A program made the translations under genes and the position numbers. A stretch of DNA of 64,000 bases, taken from Galaxea fascicularis. Taxonomy: Eukaryota; Cnidaria; Anthozoa; Scleractinia; Euphylliidae. Positions 1 to 13,261 of this stretch are shown piece after piece (position 1 is the first letter of the stretch; the number at the start of each line of letters is the position of its first letter). A model generated the notes under the pieces. The model had not been told where the DNA came from. It searched no databases and worked only from the letters and a program-made list of their open reading frames with translations. Location of the stretch: assembly GCA_948470475.1 (NCBI GenBank), contig OX419336.1, positions 5,268,984-5,332,983 on the forward strand, read 5' to 3'.

Positions 1-288
1 AAAAGGACTCTAGAAATCATCTGTAAATGCTTTCAAGAACTGCCAAAACATGATTTCTATTCTTATTTGAGCTGTGGGCCAGATTTTAGCAAAGTTGAAA
101 TTTTGAGCAAAACCCAAAGGGGGGACCACATGGCTTTGGGTCAAATTTTGAATTTGGCTTAAACTTTGCCTACGTCAAAAGGGACTCTAGAAATCATCTG
201 TAAATGCTTTCAAGAACTGCCAAAACATGATTTCTATTCTTATTTGAGCGGTGGGCCAGATTTTAGCAAAGTTGAAATTTTGAGCAAA

Positions 289-318
289 ACCCAAAGGGGG
301 GACCACATGGCTTTGGGT
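289..318. repeat. 8-bp inverted repeat within each monomer (representative copy)
   Basis: ACCCAAAG (289-296) is the exact reverse complement of CTTTGGGT (311-318), with a 14-base spacer that holds the rest of a G6 run. The pair is present in most of the monomers. Variant B changes the right arm (CTTTGCGT). Variants C and D mismatch the spacer-proximal end. Variant E keeps both arms and shortens the spacer to 13. No compensating second-arm changes were seen, so conservation of a hairpin as such is not shown. Confidence 0.8.
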
Positions 319-333
319 CAAATTTTGAATTTG
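319..333. repeat. CAAATT-N3-AATTTG palindrome within each monomer (representative copy)
   Basis: CAAATT TTG AATTTG has six-base complementary arms around a three-base centre and abuts the right arm of the preceding inverted repeat. The centre varies between copies (TTG, TCG, TTA, TGG, TTT, TAG), with both arms intact in those forms. A smaller set of copies breaks an arm, for example CAAACT near 17660, CAAAGT near 1205 and AATTAG near 30952. Confidence 0.8.
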
Positions 334-3300
334 GCTTAAACTTTGCCTACGTCAAAAAGGACTCTAGAAATCATCTGTAAATGCTTTCAAGAACTGCCAA
401 AACATGATTTCTATTCTTATATGAGCTGTGGGCCAGATTTTAGCAAAGTTGAAATTTTGAGCAAAACCCAAAGGGGGGACCACATGGCTTTGGGTCAAAT
501 TTTGAATTTGGCTTAAACTTTGCCTACGTCAAAAAGGACTCTAGAAATCATCTGTAAATGCTTTCAAGAACTGCCAAAACATGATTTCTATTCTTATTTG
601 AGCTGTGGGCCAGATTTTAGCAAAGTTGAAATTTTGAGCAAAACCCAAAGGGGGGACCACATGGCTTTGGGTCAAATTTTGAATTTGGCTTAAACTTTGC
701 CTACGTCAAAAAGGACTCTAGAAATCATCTGTAAATGCTTTCAAGAACTGCCAAAACATGATTTCTATTCTTATTTGAGCTGTGGGCCAGATTTTAGCAA
801 ACTTGAAATTTTGAGCAAAACCCAAAGAGGGGACCACATGGCTTTGGGTCAAATTTTGAATTTGGCTTAAACGTTGCCTACGTCAAAAAGGACTCTAGAA
901 ATCATCTGTAAATGCTTTCAAGAACTGGCAAAACATGATTTCTATTCTTATTTGAGCTGTGGGCCAGATTTTAGCAAAGTTGAAATTTTGAGCAAAACCC
1001 AAAGGGGGGACCACATGGCTTTGGGTCAAATTTTGAATTTGGCTTAAACTTTGCCTACGTCAAAAAGGACTCTAGAAATCATCTGTAAATGCTTTAAAGA
1101 ACTGCCAAAAGATGATTTCTATTCTTATTTGAGCTGTGAGCCAGATTTTAGCAAAGTTGAAATTTTGAGCAAAACCCAAAGGGGGGACCACATGGCTTTG
1201 GGTCAAAGTTTGAATTTGGCTTAAACTTTGCCTACGTCAAAAAGGACTCTAGAAATCATCTGTAAATGCTTTCAAGAACTGCCAAAACATGATTTCTATT
1301 CTTATTTGAGCTGTGGGCCAGATTTTAGCAAAGTTGAAATTTTGAGCAAAACCCAAAGGGGGGACCACATGGCTTTGGGTCAAATTTTGAATTTGGCTTA
1401 AACTTTGCCTACGTCAAAAAGGACTCTACAAATAATCTGTAAATGCTTTCAAGAACTGCCAAAACATGACTTCTATTCTTATTTGAGCTGTGGGCCAGAT
1501 TTTAGCAAAGTTGAAATGTTGAGAAAAAAACAAAGGGGGGACCACATGGCTTTGGGTCAAATTTTGAATTTGGCTTAAACTTTGCCTACGTCAAAAAGGA
1601 CTCTAGAAATCATCTGTAAATGCTTTCAAGAACTGCCAAAACATGATTTCTATTCTTATTTGAGCTGTGGGCCAGATTTTAAAAAAGTTGAAATTTTGAG
1701 CAAAACCCAAAGGGGGGACCACATGGCTTTGGGTCAAATTTTAAATTTGGCTTAGACTTTTCCTATGTCAAAAAGGACTCTAGAAATCATCTGTAAATGC
1801 TTTCAAGAACTGCCAAAACATGATTTCTATTCTTATTTGAGCTGTGGGCCAGATTTTAGCAAAGTTGAAATTTTGAGCAAAACCCAAAGGGGGGACCATA
1901 TGGCTTTGGGTCAAATTTTGAATTTGGCTTAAACTTTGCCTACGTCAAAAGGGACTCTAGAAATCATCTGTAAATGCTTTCAAGAACTGCCAAAACATGA
2001 TTTCTATTCTTATTTGAGCTGTGGGCCAGATTTTAGCAAAGTTGAAATTTTGAGCAAAACCCAAAGGGGGGACCACATGGCTTTGGGTCAAATTTTGAAT
2101 TTGGCTTAAACTTTGCCTACGTCAAAAAGGACTCTAGAAATCATCTGTAAATGCTTTCAAGAACTGCCAAAACATGATTTCTATTCTTATTTGAGCTGTG
2201 GGCCAGATTTTAGCAAAGTTGAAATTTTGAGCAAAACCCAAAGAGGGGACCACATGGCTTTGGGTCAAATTTTGAATTGGCTTAAACTTTGCCTACGTCA
2301 AAAAGGACTCTAGAAATCATCTGTAAATGCTTTCAAGAACTGGCAAAACATGACTTCTATTCTTATTTGAGCTGTGGGCCAGATTTTAGCAAAGTTGAAA
2401 TTTTGAGCAAAACCCAAAGGGGGGACCACATGGCTTTGGGTCAAATTTTGAATTTGGCTTAAACTTTGCCTACGTCAAAAAGGACTCTAGAAATCATCTG
2501 TAAATGCTTTCAAGAACTGCCAAAACATGATTTCTATTCTTATTTGAGCTGTGGGCCAGATTTTAGCAAAGTTGAAATTTTGAGCAAAACCCAAAGGGGG
2601 GACCACATGGCTTTGGGTCAAATTTTGAATTTGGCTTAGACTTTTCCTATGTCAAAAAGGACTCTAGAAATCATCTGTAAATGCTTTCAAGAACTGGCAA
2701 AACATGATTTCTATTCTTATTTGAGCTGTGGGCCAGATTTTAGCAAAGTTGAAATTTTGAGCAAAACCCAAAGGGGGGACCACATGGCTTTGGGTCAAAT
2801 TTTGAATTTGGCTTAAACTTTGCCTACGTCAAAAGGGACTCTAGAAATCATCTATAAATGCTTTCAAGAACTGCCAAAACATGATTTCTATTCTTATTTG
2901 AGCGGTGGGCCAGATTTTAGCAAAGTTGAAATTTTGAGCAAAACCCAAAGGGGGGACCACATGGCTTTGGGTCAAATTTTGAATTTGGCTTAAACTTTGC
3001 CTACGTCAAAAAGGACTCTAGAAATCATCTGTAAATGCTTTCAAGAACTGCCAAAACATGATTTCTATTCTTATATGAGCTGTGGGCCAGATTTTAGCAA
3101 AGTTGAAATTTTGAGCAAAACCCAAAGGGGGGACCACATGGCTTTGGGTCAAATTTTGAATTTGGCTTAAACTTTGCCTACGTCAAAAAGGACTCTAGAA
3201 ATCATCTGTAAATGCTTTCAAGAACTGCCAAAACATGATTTCTATTCTTATTTGAGCTGTGGGCCAGATTTTAGCAAAGTTGAAATTTTGAGCAAAACCC

Positions 3301-6300
3301 AAAGAGGGGACCACATGGCTTTGGGTCAAATTTTGAATTTGGCTTAAACTTTGCCTACGTCAAAAAGGACTCTAGAAATCATCTGTAAATGCTTTCAAGA
3401 ACTGGCAAAACATGATTTCTATTCTTATTTGAGCTGTGGGCCAGATTTTAGCAAAGTTGAAATTTTGAGCAAAACCCAAAGGGGGGACCACATGGCTTTG
3501 GGTCAAATTTTGAATTTGGCTTAAACTTTGCCTACGTCAAAAAGGACTCTAGAAATCATCTGTAAATGCTTTCAAGAACTGCCAAAACATGATTTCTATT
3601 CTTATTTGAGCTGTGGGCCAGATTTTAGCAAAGTTGAAATTTTGAGCAAAACCCAAAGGGGGGACCACATGGCTTTGGGTCAAATTTTGAATTTGGCTTA
3701 GACTTTTCCTATGTCAAAAAGGACTCTAGAAATCATCTGTAAATGCTTTCAAGAACTGGCAAAACATGATTTCTATTCTTATTTGAGCTGTGGGCCAGAT
3801 TTTAGCAAAGTTGAAATTTTGAGCAAAACCCAAAGGGGGGACCACATGGCTTTGGGTCAAATTTTGAATTTGGCTTAAACTTTGCCTACGTCAAAAGGGA
3901 CTCTAGAAATCATCTGTAAATGCTTTCAAGAACTGCCAAAACATGATTTCTATTCTTATTTGAGCTGTGGGCCAGATTTTAGCAAAGTTGAAATTTTGAG
4001 CAAAACCCAAAGGGGGGACCACATGGCTTTGGGTCAAATTTTGAATTTGGCTTAAACTTTGCCTACGTCAAAAAGGACTCTAGAAATCATCTGTAAATGC
4101 TTTCAAGAACTGCCAAAACATGATTTCTATTCTTATATGAGCTGTGGGCCAGATTTTAGCAAAGTTGAAATTTTGAGCAAAACCCAAAGGGGGGACCACA
4201 TGGCTTTGGGTCAAATTTTGAATTTGGCTTAAACTTTGCCTACGTCAAAAAGGACTCTAGAAATCATCTGTAAATGCTTTCAAGAACTGCCAAAACATGA
4301 TTTCTATTCTTATTTGAGCTGTGGGGCAGATTTTAGCAAAGTTGAAATTTTAAGCAAAACCCAAAGGGGGGACCAAATGGCTTTGGGTCAAATTTTGAAT
4401 TTGGCTTAAACTTTGCCTATGTCAAAAAGGACTCTAGAAATTATCTGTAAATGCTTTCAAGAACTGCCAAAACATGATTTCTATTCTTATTTGAGCTGTG
4501 GGCCAGATTTTAGCAAAGTTGAAATTTTGAGCAAAACCCAAAGGGGGGACCACATGGCTTTGGGTCAAATTTTGAATTTGGCTTAAACTTTGCCTACGTC
4601 AAAAAGGACTCTAGAAATCATCTGTAAATGCTTTCAAGAACTGCCAAAACATGATTTCTATTCTTATTTGAGCTGTGGGCCAGATTTTAGCAAACTTGAA
4701 ATTTTGAGCAAAACCCAAAGGGGGGACCACATGGCTTTGGGTCAAATTTTGAATTTGGCTTAGACTTTTCCTATGTCAAAAAGGACTCTAGAAATCATCT
4801 GTAAATGCTTTCAAGAACTGCCAAAACATGATTTCTATTCTTATTTGAGCTGTGGGCCAGATTTTAGCAAAGTTGAAATTTTGAGCAAAACCCAAAGGGG
4901 GGACCACATGGCTTTGGGTCAAATTTTGAATTTGGCTTAGACTTTGCCTATGTCAAAAAGGACTCTAGAAATCATCTGTAAATGCTTTCAAGAACTGCCA
5001 AAACATGATTTCTATTCTTATTTGAGCTGTGGTCCAGATTTTAGCAAAGTTGAAATTTTGAGCAAAACCCAAAGGGGGGACCACATGGCTTTGGGTCAAA
5101 TTTTGAATTTGGCTTAAACTTTGCCTACGTCAAAAGGGACTCTAGAAATTATCTGTAAATGCTTTCAAGAACTGCCAAAACATGATTTCTATTCTTATTT
5201 GAGCTGTGGGCCAGATTTTAGCAAAGTTGAAATTTTGAGCAAAACCCAAAGGGGGGACCACATGGCTTTGGGTCAAATTTTGAATTTGGCTTAGACTTTG
5301 CCTACGTCAAAAGGGACTCTAGAAATCATCTGTAAATGCTTTCAAGAACTGCCAAAACATGATTTCTATTCTTATTTGAGCTGTGGGCCAGATTTTAGCA
5401 AAGTTGAAATTTTAAGCAAAACCCAAAGGGGGGACCAAATGGCTTTGGGTCAAAGTTTGAATTTGGCTTAAACTTTGCCTATGTCAAAAAGGACTCTAGA
5501 AATCATCTGTAAATGCTTTCAAGAACTGCCAAAACATGACTTCTATTGTTATTTGAGCTGTGGGCCAGATTTTAGCAAAGTTGAAATTTTGAGCAAAACC
5601 CAAAGAGGGGACCACATGGCTTTGGGTCAAATTTTGAATTTGGCTTAAACTTTGCCTACGTCAAAAAGGACTCTAGAAATCATCTGTAAATGCTTTCAAG
5701 AACTGCCAAAACATGATTTCTATTCTTATTTGAGCTGTGGGCCAGATTTTAGCAAAGTTGAAATTTTGAGCAAAACCCAAAGGGGGGACAACTTGGCTTG
5801 GGTCAAATTTTGAATTTGGCTTAAACTTTGCCTATGTCAAAAAGGACTCTAGAAATCATCTGTAAATGCTTTCAAGAACTGCCAAAACATGATTTCTATT
5901 CTTATTTGAGCTGTGGGCCAGATTTTAGCAAAGTTGAAATTTTGAGCAAAACCCAAAGAAAGGACCATATGGCTTTGGGTCAAATTTTGAATTTGGCTTA
6001 AACTTTGCCTACGTCAAAAGGGACTCTAGAAATCATCTGTAAATGCTTTCAAGAACTGCCAAAACATGATTTCTATTCTTATTTGAGCTGTGGGCCAGAT
6101 TTTAGCAAAGTTGAAATTTTGAGCAAAACCCAAAGGGGGGACCACATGGCTTTGGGTCAAATTTTGAATTTGGCTTAAACTTTGCCTACGTCAAAAAGGA
6201 CTCTAGAAATCATCTGTAAATGCTTTCAAGAACTGCCAAAACATGATTTCTATTCTTATTTGAGCTGTGGGCCAGATTTTAGCAAACTTGAAATTTTGAG

Positions 6301-9300
6301 CAAAACCCAAAGGGGGGACCACATGGCTTTGGGTCAAATTTTGAATTTGGCTTAGACTTTTCCTATGTCAAAAAGGACTCTAGAAATCATCTGTAAATGC
6401 TTTCAAGAACTGGCAAAACATGATTTCTATTCTTATTTGAGCTGTGGGCCAGATTTTAGCAAAGTTGAAATTTTGAGCAAAACCCAAAGGGGGGACCACA
6501 TGGCTTTGGTTCAAATTTTGAATTTGGCTTAAACTTTGCCTACGTCAAAAGGGACTCTAGAAATCATCTGTAAATGCTTTCAAGAACTGCCAAAACATGA
6601 TTTCTATTCTTATTTGAGCGGTGGGCCAGATTTTAGCAAAGTTGAAATTTTGAGCAAAACCCAAAGGGGGGACCACATGGCTTTGGGTCAAATTTTGAAT
6701 TTGGCTTAAACTTTGCCTACGTCAAAAAGGACTCTAGAAATCATCTGTAAATGCTTTCAAGAACTGCCAAAACATGATTTCTATTCTTATATGAGCTGTG
6801 GGCCAGATTTTAGCAAAGTTGAAATTTTGAGCAAAACCCAAAGGGGGGACCACATGGCTTTGGGTCAAATTTTGAATTTGGCTTAAACTTTGCCTACGTC
6901 AAAAAGGACTCTAGAAATCATCTGTAAATGCTTTCAAGAACTGCCAAAACATGATTTCTATTCTTATTTGAGCTGTGGGCCAGATTTTAGCAAAGTTGAA
7001 ATTTTAAGCAAAACCCAAAGGGGGGACCAAATGGCTTTGGGTCAAATTTTGAATTTGGCTTAAACTTTGCCTATGTCAAAAAGGACTCTAGAAATCATCT
7101 GTAAATGCTTTCAAGAACTGCCAAAACATGATTTCTATTCTTATTTGAGCTGTGGGCCAGATTTTAGCAAAGTTGAAATTTTGAGCAAAACCCAAAGAGG
7201 GGACCACATGGCTTTGGGTCAAATTTTGAATTTGGCTTAAACTTTGCCTACGTCAAAAAGGACTCTAGAAATCATCTGTAAATGCTTTCAAGAACTGCCA
7301 AAACATGATTTCTATTCTTATTTGAGCTGTGGGCCAGATTTTAGCAAAGTTGAAATTTTGAGCAAAACCCAAAGGGGGGACCACATGGCTTTGGGTCAAA
7401 TTTTGAATTTGGCTTAAACTTTGCCTACGTCAAAAAGGACTCTAGAAATCATCTGTAAATGCTTTCAAGAACTGCCAAAACATGATTTCTATTCTTATTT
7501 GAGCTGTGGGCCAGATTTTAGCAAACTTGAAATTTTGAGCAAAACCCAAAGGGGGGACCACATGGCTTTGGGTCAAATTTTGAATTTGGCTTAGACTTTT
7601 CCTATGTCAAAAAGGACTCTAGAAATCATCTGTAAATGCTTTCAAGAACTGCCAAAACATGATTTCTATTCTTATTTGAGCTGTGGGCCAGATTTTAGCA
7701 AAGTTGAAATTTTGAGCAAAACCCAAAGGGGGGACCACATGGCTTTGGGTCAAATTTTGAATTTGGCTTAGACTTTGCCTATGTCAAAAAGGACTCTAGA
7801 AATCATCTGTAAATGCTTTCAAGAACTGCCAAAACATGATTTCTATTCTTATTTGAGCTGTGGTCCAGATTTTAGCAAAGTTGAAATTTTGAGCAAAACC
7901 CAAAGGGGGGACCACATGGCTTTGGGTCAAATTTTGAATTTGGCTTAAACTTTGCCTACGTCAAAAGGGACTCTAGAAATCATCTGTAAATGCTTTCAAG
8001 AACTGCCAAAACATGATTTCTATTCTTATTTGAGCGGTGGGCCAGATTTTAGCAAAGTTGAAATTTTGAGCAAAACCCAAAGGGGGGACCACATGGCTTT
8101 GGGTCAAATTTTGAATTTGGCTTAAACTTTGCCTACGTCAAAAAGGACTCTAGAAATCATCTGTAAATGCTTTCAAGAACTGCCAAAACATGATTTCTAT
8201 TCTTATATGAGCTGTGGGCCAGATTTTAGCAAAGTTGAAATTTTGAGCAAAACCCAAAGGGGGGACCACTTGGCTTTGGGTCAAATTTTGAATTTGGCTT
8301 AAACTTTGCCTACGTCAAAAAGGACTCTAGAAATCATCTGTAAATGCTTTCAAGAACTGGCAAAACATGATTTCTATTCTTATTTGAGCTGTTGGCCAGA
8401 TTTTAGCAAAGTTGAAATTTTGAGCAAAACCCAAAGGGGGGACCACATGGCTTTGGGTCAAATTTTGAATTTGGCTTAGACTTTGCCTATGTCAAAAAGG
8501 ACTCTAGAAATCATCTGTAAATGCTTTCAAGAACTGCCAAAACATGATTTCTATTCTTATTTGAGCTGTGGGCCAGATTTTAGCAAAGTTGAAATTTTGA
8601 GCAAAACCCAAAGGGGGGACCACATGGCTTTGGGTCAAATTTTGAATTTGGCTTAAACTTTGCCTATGTCAAAAAGGACTCTAGAAATCATCTGTAAATG
8701 CTTTCAAGAACTGCCAAAACATGATTTCTATTCTTATTTGAGCTGTGAGCCAGATTTTAGCAAAGTTGAAATTTTGAGCAAAACCTAAAGGGGGGACCAC
8801 TTGGCTTGGGTCAAATTTTGAATTTGGCTTAAACTTTGCCTATGTCAAAAAGGACTCTAGAAATCATCTGTAAATGCTTTCAAGAACTGCCAAAACATGA
8901 TTTCTATTCTTATTTGAGCTGTGGGCCAGATTTTAGCAAAGTTGAAATTTTGAGCAAAACCCAAAGGGGGGACCACATGGCTTTGGGTCAAATTTTGAAT
9001 TTGGCTTAAACTTTGCCTATGTCAAAAAGGACTCTAGAAATCATCTGTAAATGCTTTCAAGAACTGCCAAAACATGATTTCTATTCTTATTTGAGCTGTG
9101 GGCCAGATTTTAGCAAAGTTGAAATTTTGAGCAAAACCCAAAGGGGGGACCACATGGCTTTGGGTCAAATTTTGAATTTGGCTTAAACTTTGCCTATGTC
9201 AAAAAGGACTCTAGAAATCATCTGTAAATGCTTTCAAGAACTGCCAAAACATGATTTCTATTCTTATTTGAGCTGTGGGCCAGATTTTAGCAAAGTTGAA

Positions 9301-10081
9301 AGTTTGAGCAAAACCCAAAGGAAGGACCACAAGGCTTTGGGTCAAATTTTGAATTTGGCTTAAACTTTGCCTATGTCAAAAAGGACTCTAGAAATCATCT
9401 GTAAATGCTTTCAATAACTGCCAAAACATGATTTCTATTCTTATTTGAGCTGTGGGCCAGATTTTAGCAAAGTTGAAATTTTGAGCAAAACCCAAAGGGG
9501 GGACCACATGGCTTTGGGTCAAATTTTGAATTTGGCTTAAACTTTGCCTATGTCAAAAAGGACTCTAGAAATCATCTGTAAATGCTTTCAAGAACTGCCA
9601 AAACATGATTTCTATTCTTATTTGAGCTGTGGACCAGATTTTAGCAAAGTTGAAATTTTGAGCAAAACCCAAAGGGGGGACCACATGGCTTTGGGTCAAA
9701 TTTTGAATTTGGCTTAAACTTTGCCTATGTCAAAAAGGACTCTAGAAATCATCTGTAAATGCTTTCAAGAACTGCCAAAACATGATTTCTATTCTTATTT
9801 GAGCTGTGGGCCAGATTTTAGCAAAGTTGAAATTTTGAGCAAAACCCAAAGGGGGGACCACATGGCTTTGGGTCAAATTTTGAATTTGGCTTAAACTTTG
9901 CCTATGTCAAAAAGGACTCTAGAAATCATCTGTAAATGCTTTCAATAACTGCCAAAACATGATTTCTATTCTTATTTGAGCTGTGGGCCAGATTTTAGCA
10001 AAGTTGAAATTTTGAGCAAAACCCAAAGGGGGGACCACATGGCTTTGGGTCAAATTTTGAATTTGGCGTAAACTTTGCCTA

Positions 10082-11311
10082 TGTCAAAAAGGACTCTAGA
10101 AATCATCTGTAAATGCTTTCAAGAACTGCCAAAACATGATTTCTATTCTTATTTGAGCTGTGGGCCAGATTTTAGCAAAGTTGAAATTTTGAGCAAAACC
10201 CAAAGGGGGGACCACATGGCTTTGGGTCAAATTTTGAATTTGGCTTAAACTTTGCCTACCTCAAAAAAGACTCTAGAAATTATCTTTAAATGCTTTCAAG
10301 AACTGCCAAAACATGATTTCTATTCTTATTTGAGCTGTGGGCCAGATTTTAGAAAAGTTGAAATTTTGAGCAAAACCCAAAGGGGGGACCACATGGCTTT
10401 GGGTCAAATTTTGAATTTGGCTTAGACTTTTCCTATGTCAAAAAGGACTCTAGAAATCATCTGTAAATGCTTTCAAGAACTGGCAAAACATGATTTCTAT
10501 TCTTATTTGAGCTGTGGGCCAGATTTTAGCAAAGTTGAAATTTTGAGCAAAACATAAAGGGGGGACCACATGGCTTTGGGTCAAATTTTTAATTTGGCTT
10601 AGACTTTGCCTTTGTCAAAAAGGACTCTAGAAATCATCTGTAAATGCTTTCAAGAACTGCCAAAACATGATTTCTATTCTTATTTGAGCTGTGGGCCAGA
10701 TTTTAGCAAAGTTGAAATTTTGAGCAAAACCCAAAGGGGGGACCACATGGCTTTGGGTCAAATTTTGAATTTGGCTTAAACTTTGCCTACCTCAAAAAAG
10801 ACTCTAGAAATTATCTTTAAATGCTTTCAAGAACTGCCAAAACATGATTTCTATTCTTATTTGAGCTGTGGGCCAGATTTTAGAAAAGTTGAAATTTTGA
10901 GCAAAACCCAAAGGGGGGACCACATGGCTTTGGGTCAAATTTTGAATTTGGCTTAGACTTTTCCTATGTCAAAAAGGACTCTAGAAATCATCTGTAAATG
11001 CTTTCAAGAACTGGCAAAACATGATTTCTATTCTTATTTGAGCTGTGGGCCAGATTTTAGCAAAGTTGAAATTTTGAGCAAAACATAAAGGGGGGACCAC
11101 ATGGCTTTGGGTCAAATTTTTAATTTGGCTTAGACTTTGCCTTTGTCAAAAAGGACTCTAGAAATCATCTGTAAATGCTTTCAAGAACTGCCAAAACATG
11201 ATTTCTATTCTTATTTGAGCTGTGGGCCAGATTTTAGCAAAGTTGAAATTTTGAGCAAAACCCAAAGGGGGGACCACATGGCTTTGGGTCAAATTTTGAA
11301 TTTGGCTTAAA
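10082..11311. repeat. 531-bp trimer duplication, no difference seen
   Basis: Bases from about 10082-10780 match 10613-11311 at an offset of 531 (three monomers), with no difference seen by eye. Shared markers include the TACCTC and AAAAAAGACTC start (10257 and 10788), TTATCTTTAAATG, AGAAAAGTTG, CTTAGACTTTTCC (10421 and 10952), AACATAAAGG and GCCTTTGTC. The match ends where TATG replaces TTTG on the left and TATGTC replaces TACCTC on the right. The run of shared rare variants marks a very recent duplication or homogenisation. Confidence 0.85.
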
Positions 11312-13261
11312 CTTTGCCTATGTCAAAAAGGACTCTAGAAATCATCTTTAAATGCTTTCAAGAACTGCCAAAACATGATTTCTATTCTTATTTGAGCTGT
11401 GGGCCAGATTTTAGCAAAGTTGAAATTTTGAGCAAAACCCAAAGGGGGGACCACAGGGATTTAGGTCAAATTTTGAATTTGGCTTAAACTTTGCCTACGT
11501 CAAAAAGGACTCTAGAAATCATCTGTAAATGCTTTCAAGAACTGCCAAAACATGATTTCTATTCTTATTTGAGCTGTGGGCCAGATTTTAGCAAAGTTGA
11601 AATTTTGAGCAAAACCCAAAGGGGGGACCACATGGCTTTGGGTCAAATTTTGAATTTGGCTTAAACTTTGCCTATGTCAAAAAGGACTCTAGAAATCATC
11701 TGTAAATGCTTTCAAGAACTGCCAAAACATGATTTCTATTCTTATTTGAGCTGTGGGCCAGATTTTAGCAAAGTTGAAATTTTGAGCAAAACCCAAAGGG
11801 GGGACCACATGGCTTTGGGTCAAATTTAGAATTTGGTTTAAACTTTGCCTACGTCAAAAAGGACTCTAGAAATCATCTGTAAATCCTTTCAAGAACTGCC
11901 AAAACATGATATCTATTCTTATTTGAGCTGTGGGCCAGATTTTAGCAAAGTTCAAATTTTGAGCAAAACCCAAAGGGGGGACCACATGGCTTTGGGTCAA
12001 ATTTTGAATTTGGCGTAAACTTTGCCTATGTCAAAAAGGACTCTAGAAATCATCTGTAAATGCTTTCAAGAACTGCCAAAACATGATTTCTATTCTTATT
12101 TGAGCTGTGGGCCAGATTTTAGCAAAGTTGAAATTTTGAGCAAAACCCAAAGGGGGGACCACATGGCTTTGGGTCAAATTTTGAATTTGGGTTAAACTTT
12201 GCCTATGTCAAAAAGCACTCTAGAAATCATCTGTCAATTCTTTCAAGAACTGCCAAAACATGATTTCTATTCTTATTTGAGCTGTGAGCCAGATTTTAGC
12301 AAAGTTGAAACTTTGAGCAAAACCCAAAGAGGGCACCACATGGCTTTGGGTCAAATTTTGAATTTGGCTTAAACTTTGCCTACGTCAAAAAGGACTCTAG
12401 AAATCATCTGTAAATGCTTTCAAGAACTGCCAAAACATGATTTCTATTCTTATTTGAGCTGTGGGCCAGATTTTAGCAAAGTTGAAATTTTGAGCAAAAC
12501 CCAAAGGGGGGACCACATGGCTTTGGGTCAAATTTTGAATTTGGCTTAAACTTTGCCTATGTCAAAAAGGACTCTAGAAATCATCTGTAAATGCTTTCAA
12601 GAACTGCCAAAACATGATTTCTATTCTTATTTGAGCTGTGGGCCAGATTTTAGCAAAGTTGAAATTTTGAGCAAAACCCAAAGGGTGGACCACATGGCTT
12701 TGGGTCAAATTTTGAATTTGGCTTAAACTTTGCCTATGTCAAAAAGGACTCTAGAAATCATCTGTAAATGCTTTCAAGAACTGCCAAAACATGATTTCTA
12801 TTCTTATTTGAGCTGTGGGCCAGATTTTAGCAAAGTTGAAATTTTAAGCAAAACCCAAAGGGGGGACCACATGGCTTTGGGTCAAATTTTGAATTTGGCG
12901 TAAACTTTGCCTATGTCAAAAAGGACTCTAGAAATCATCTGTAAATGCTTTCAATAACTGCCAAAACATGATTTCTATTCTTATTTGAGCTGTGGGCCAG
13001 ATTTTAGCAAAGTTGAAATTTTAAGCAAAACCCAAAGGGGGGACCACATGGCTTTGGGTCAAATTTTGAATTTGGCTTAAACTTTGCCTATGTCAAAAAG
13101 GACTCTAGAAATCATCTGTAAATGCTTTCAAGAACTGCCAAAACATGATTTCTATTCTTATTTGAGCTGTGGGCCAGATTTTAGCAAAGTTGAAATTTTG
13201 AGCAAAACCCAAAGGGGGGACCATATGGCTTTGGGTCAAATTTTGAATTTGGCTTAAACTT
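11312..13261. repeat. Monomeric stretch without a clear HOR
   Basis: Eleven monomers of the standard type with scattered private substitutions. One copy near 12210-12380 carries several: AAAAGCACTC, CTGTCAATTC, GTGAGCC, GAAACTTTG and GAGGGCACC. No fixed-distance marker pair was found inside this stretch, and nothing other than satellite is present. Confidence 0.7.

Larger units (their letters stand above)
166..342 (+). repeat. First complete monomer, used as phase reference
   Basis: Phase 1 is set at the TTG of ACTTTGCC, so the window starts at phase 13 and ends two bases into a new monomer (63999). Landmarks by phase: a TAYGTC hexamer at 6-11 (Y is C or T); A5GG then the TCTAGA (XbaI) site around 20-27; a mixed-sequence middle; an ACCCAAAG / CTTTGGGT inverted repeat at 124-131 and 146-153; a G6 run at 131-136; a CAAATT / AATTTG inverted repeat at 154-168; a TAA at 172-174. 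This copy carries the AGCGG variant at 247, where most copies have AGCTG. The phase is arbitrary and implies no biological start. Confidence 0.95.
1..10081. repeat. Left block: mixed, partial higher-order repeats
   Basis: This block is about 57 monomers rich in TACGTC copies. It contains the TCAAAAGGGACTC variant (near 176, 1946, 2829, 3893, 5131, 5304, 6015, 6547, 7969), which I did not see further right. A two-monomer signature, AGCGG followed 172 bases later by TATATGAG, occurs at 247/419, 2901/3073, 6617/6789 and 8033/8205. TATATGAG alone also occurs at 4135. Spacings are 2654 (15-mer), 1062 (6-mer), 2654 and 1416 (8-mer). A CTTAGACTTTTCC variant lies at 1751, 2635, 3697, 4759, 6351 and 7590. 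A GGTCCAG marker repeats at 5031 and 7862 (2831, a 16-mer). Neighbouring units agree only in part, so no single clean HOR dominates. Confidence 0.75.

Noticed and set aside
289..318. ACCCAAAG / CTTTGGGT hairpin as a rho-independent terminator
   Set aside because: The stem is short and AT-balanced, no T run follows it, and it occurs in nearly every monomer.
289..318. G-quadruplex at the G6 run
   Set aside because: Only one long G run and one or two GGG runs lie within reach, and they are not arranged as four closely spaced tracts.
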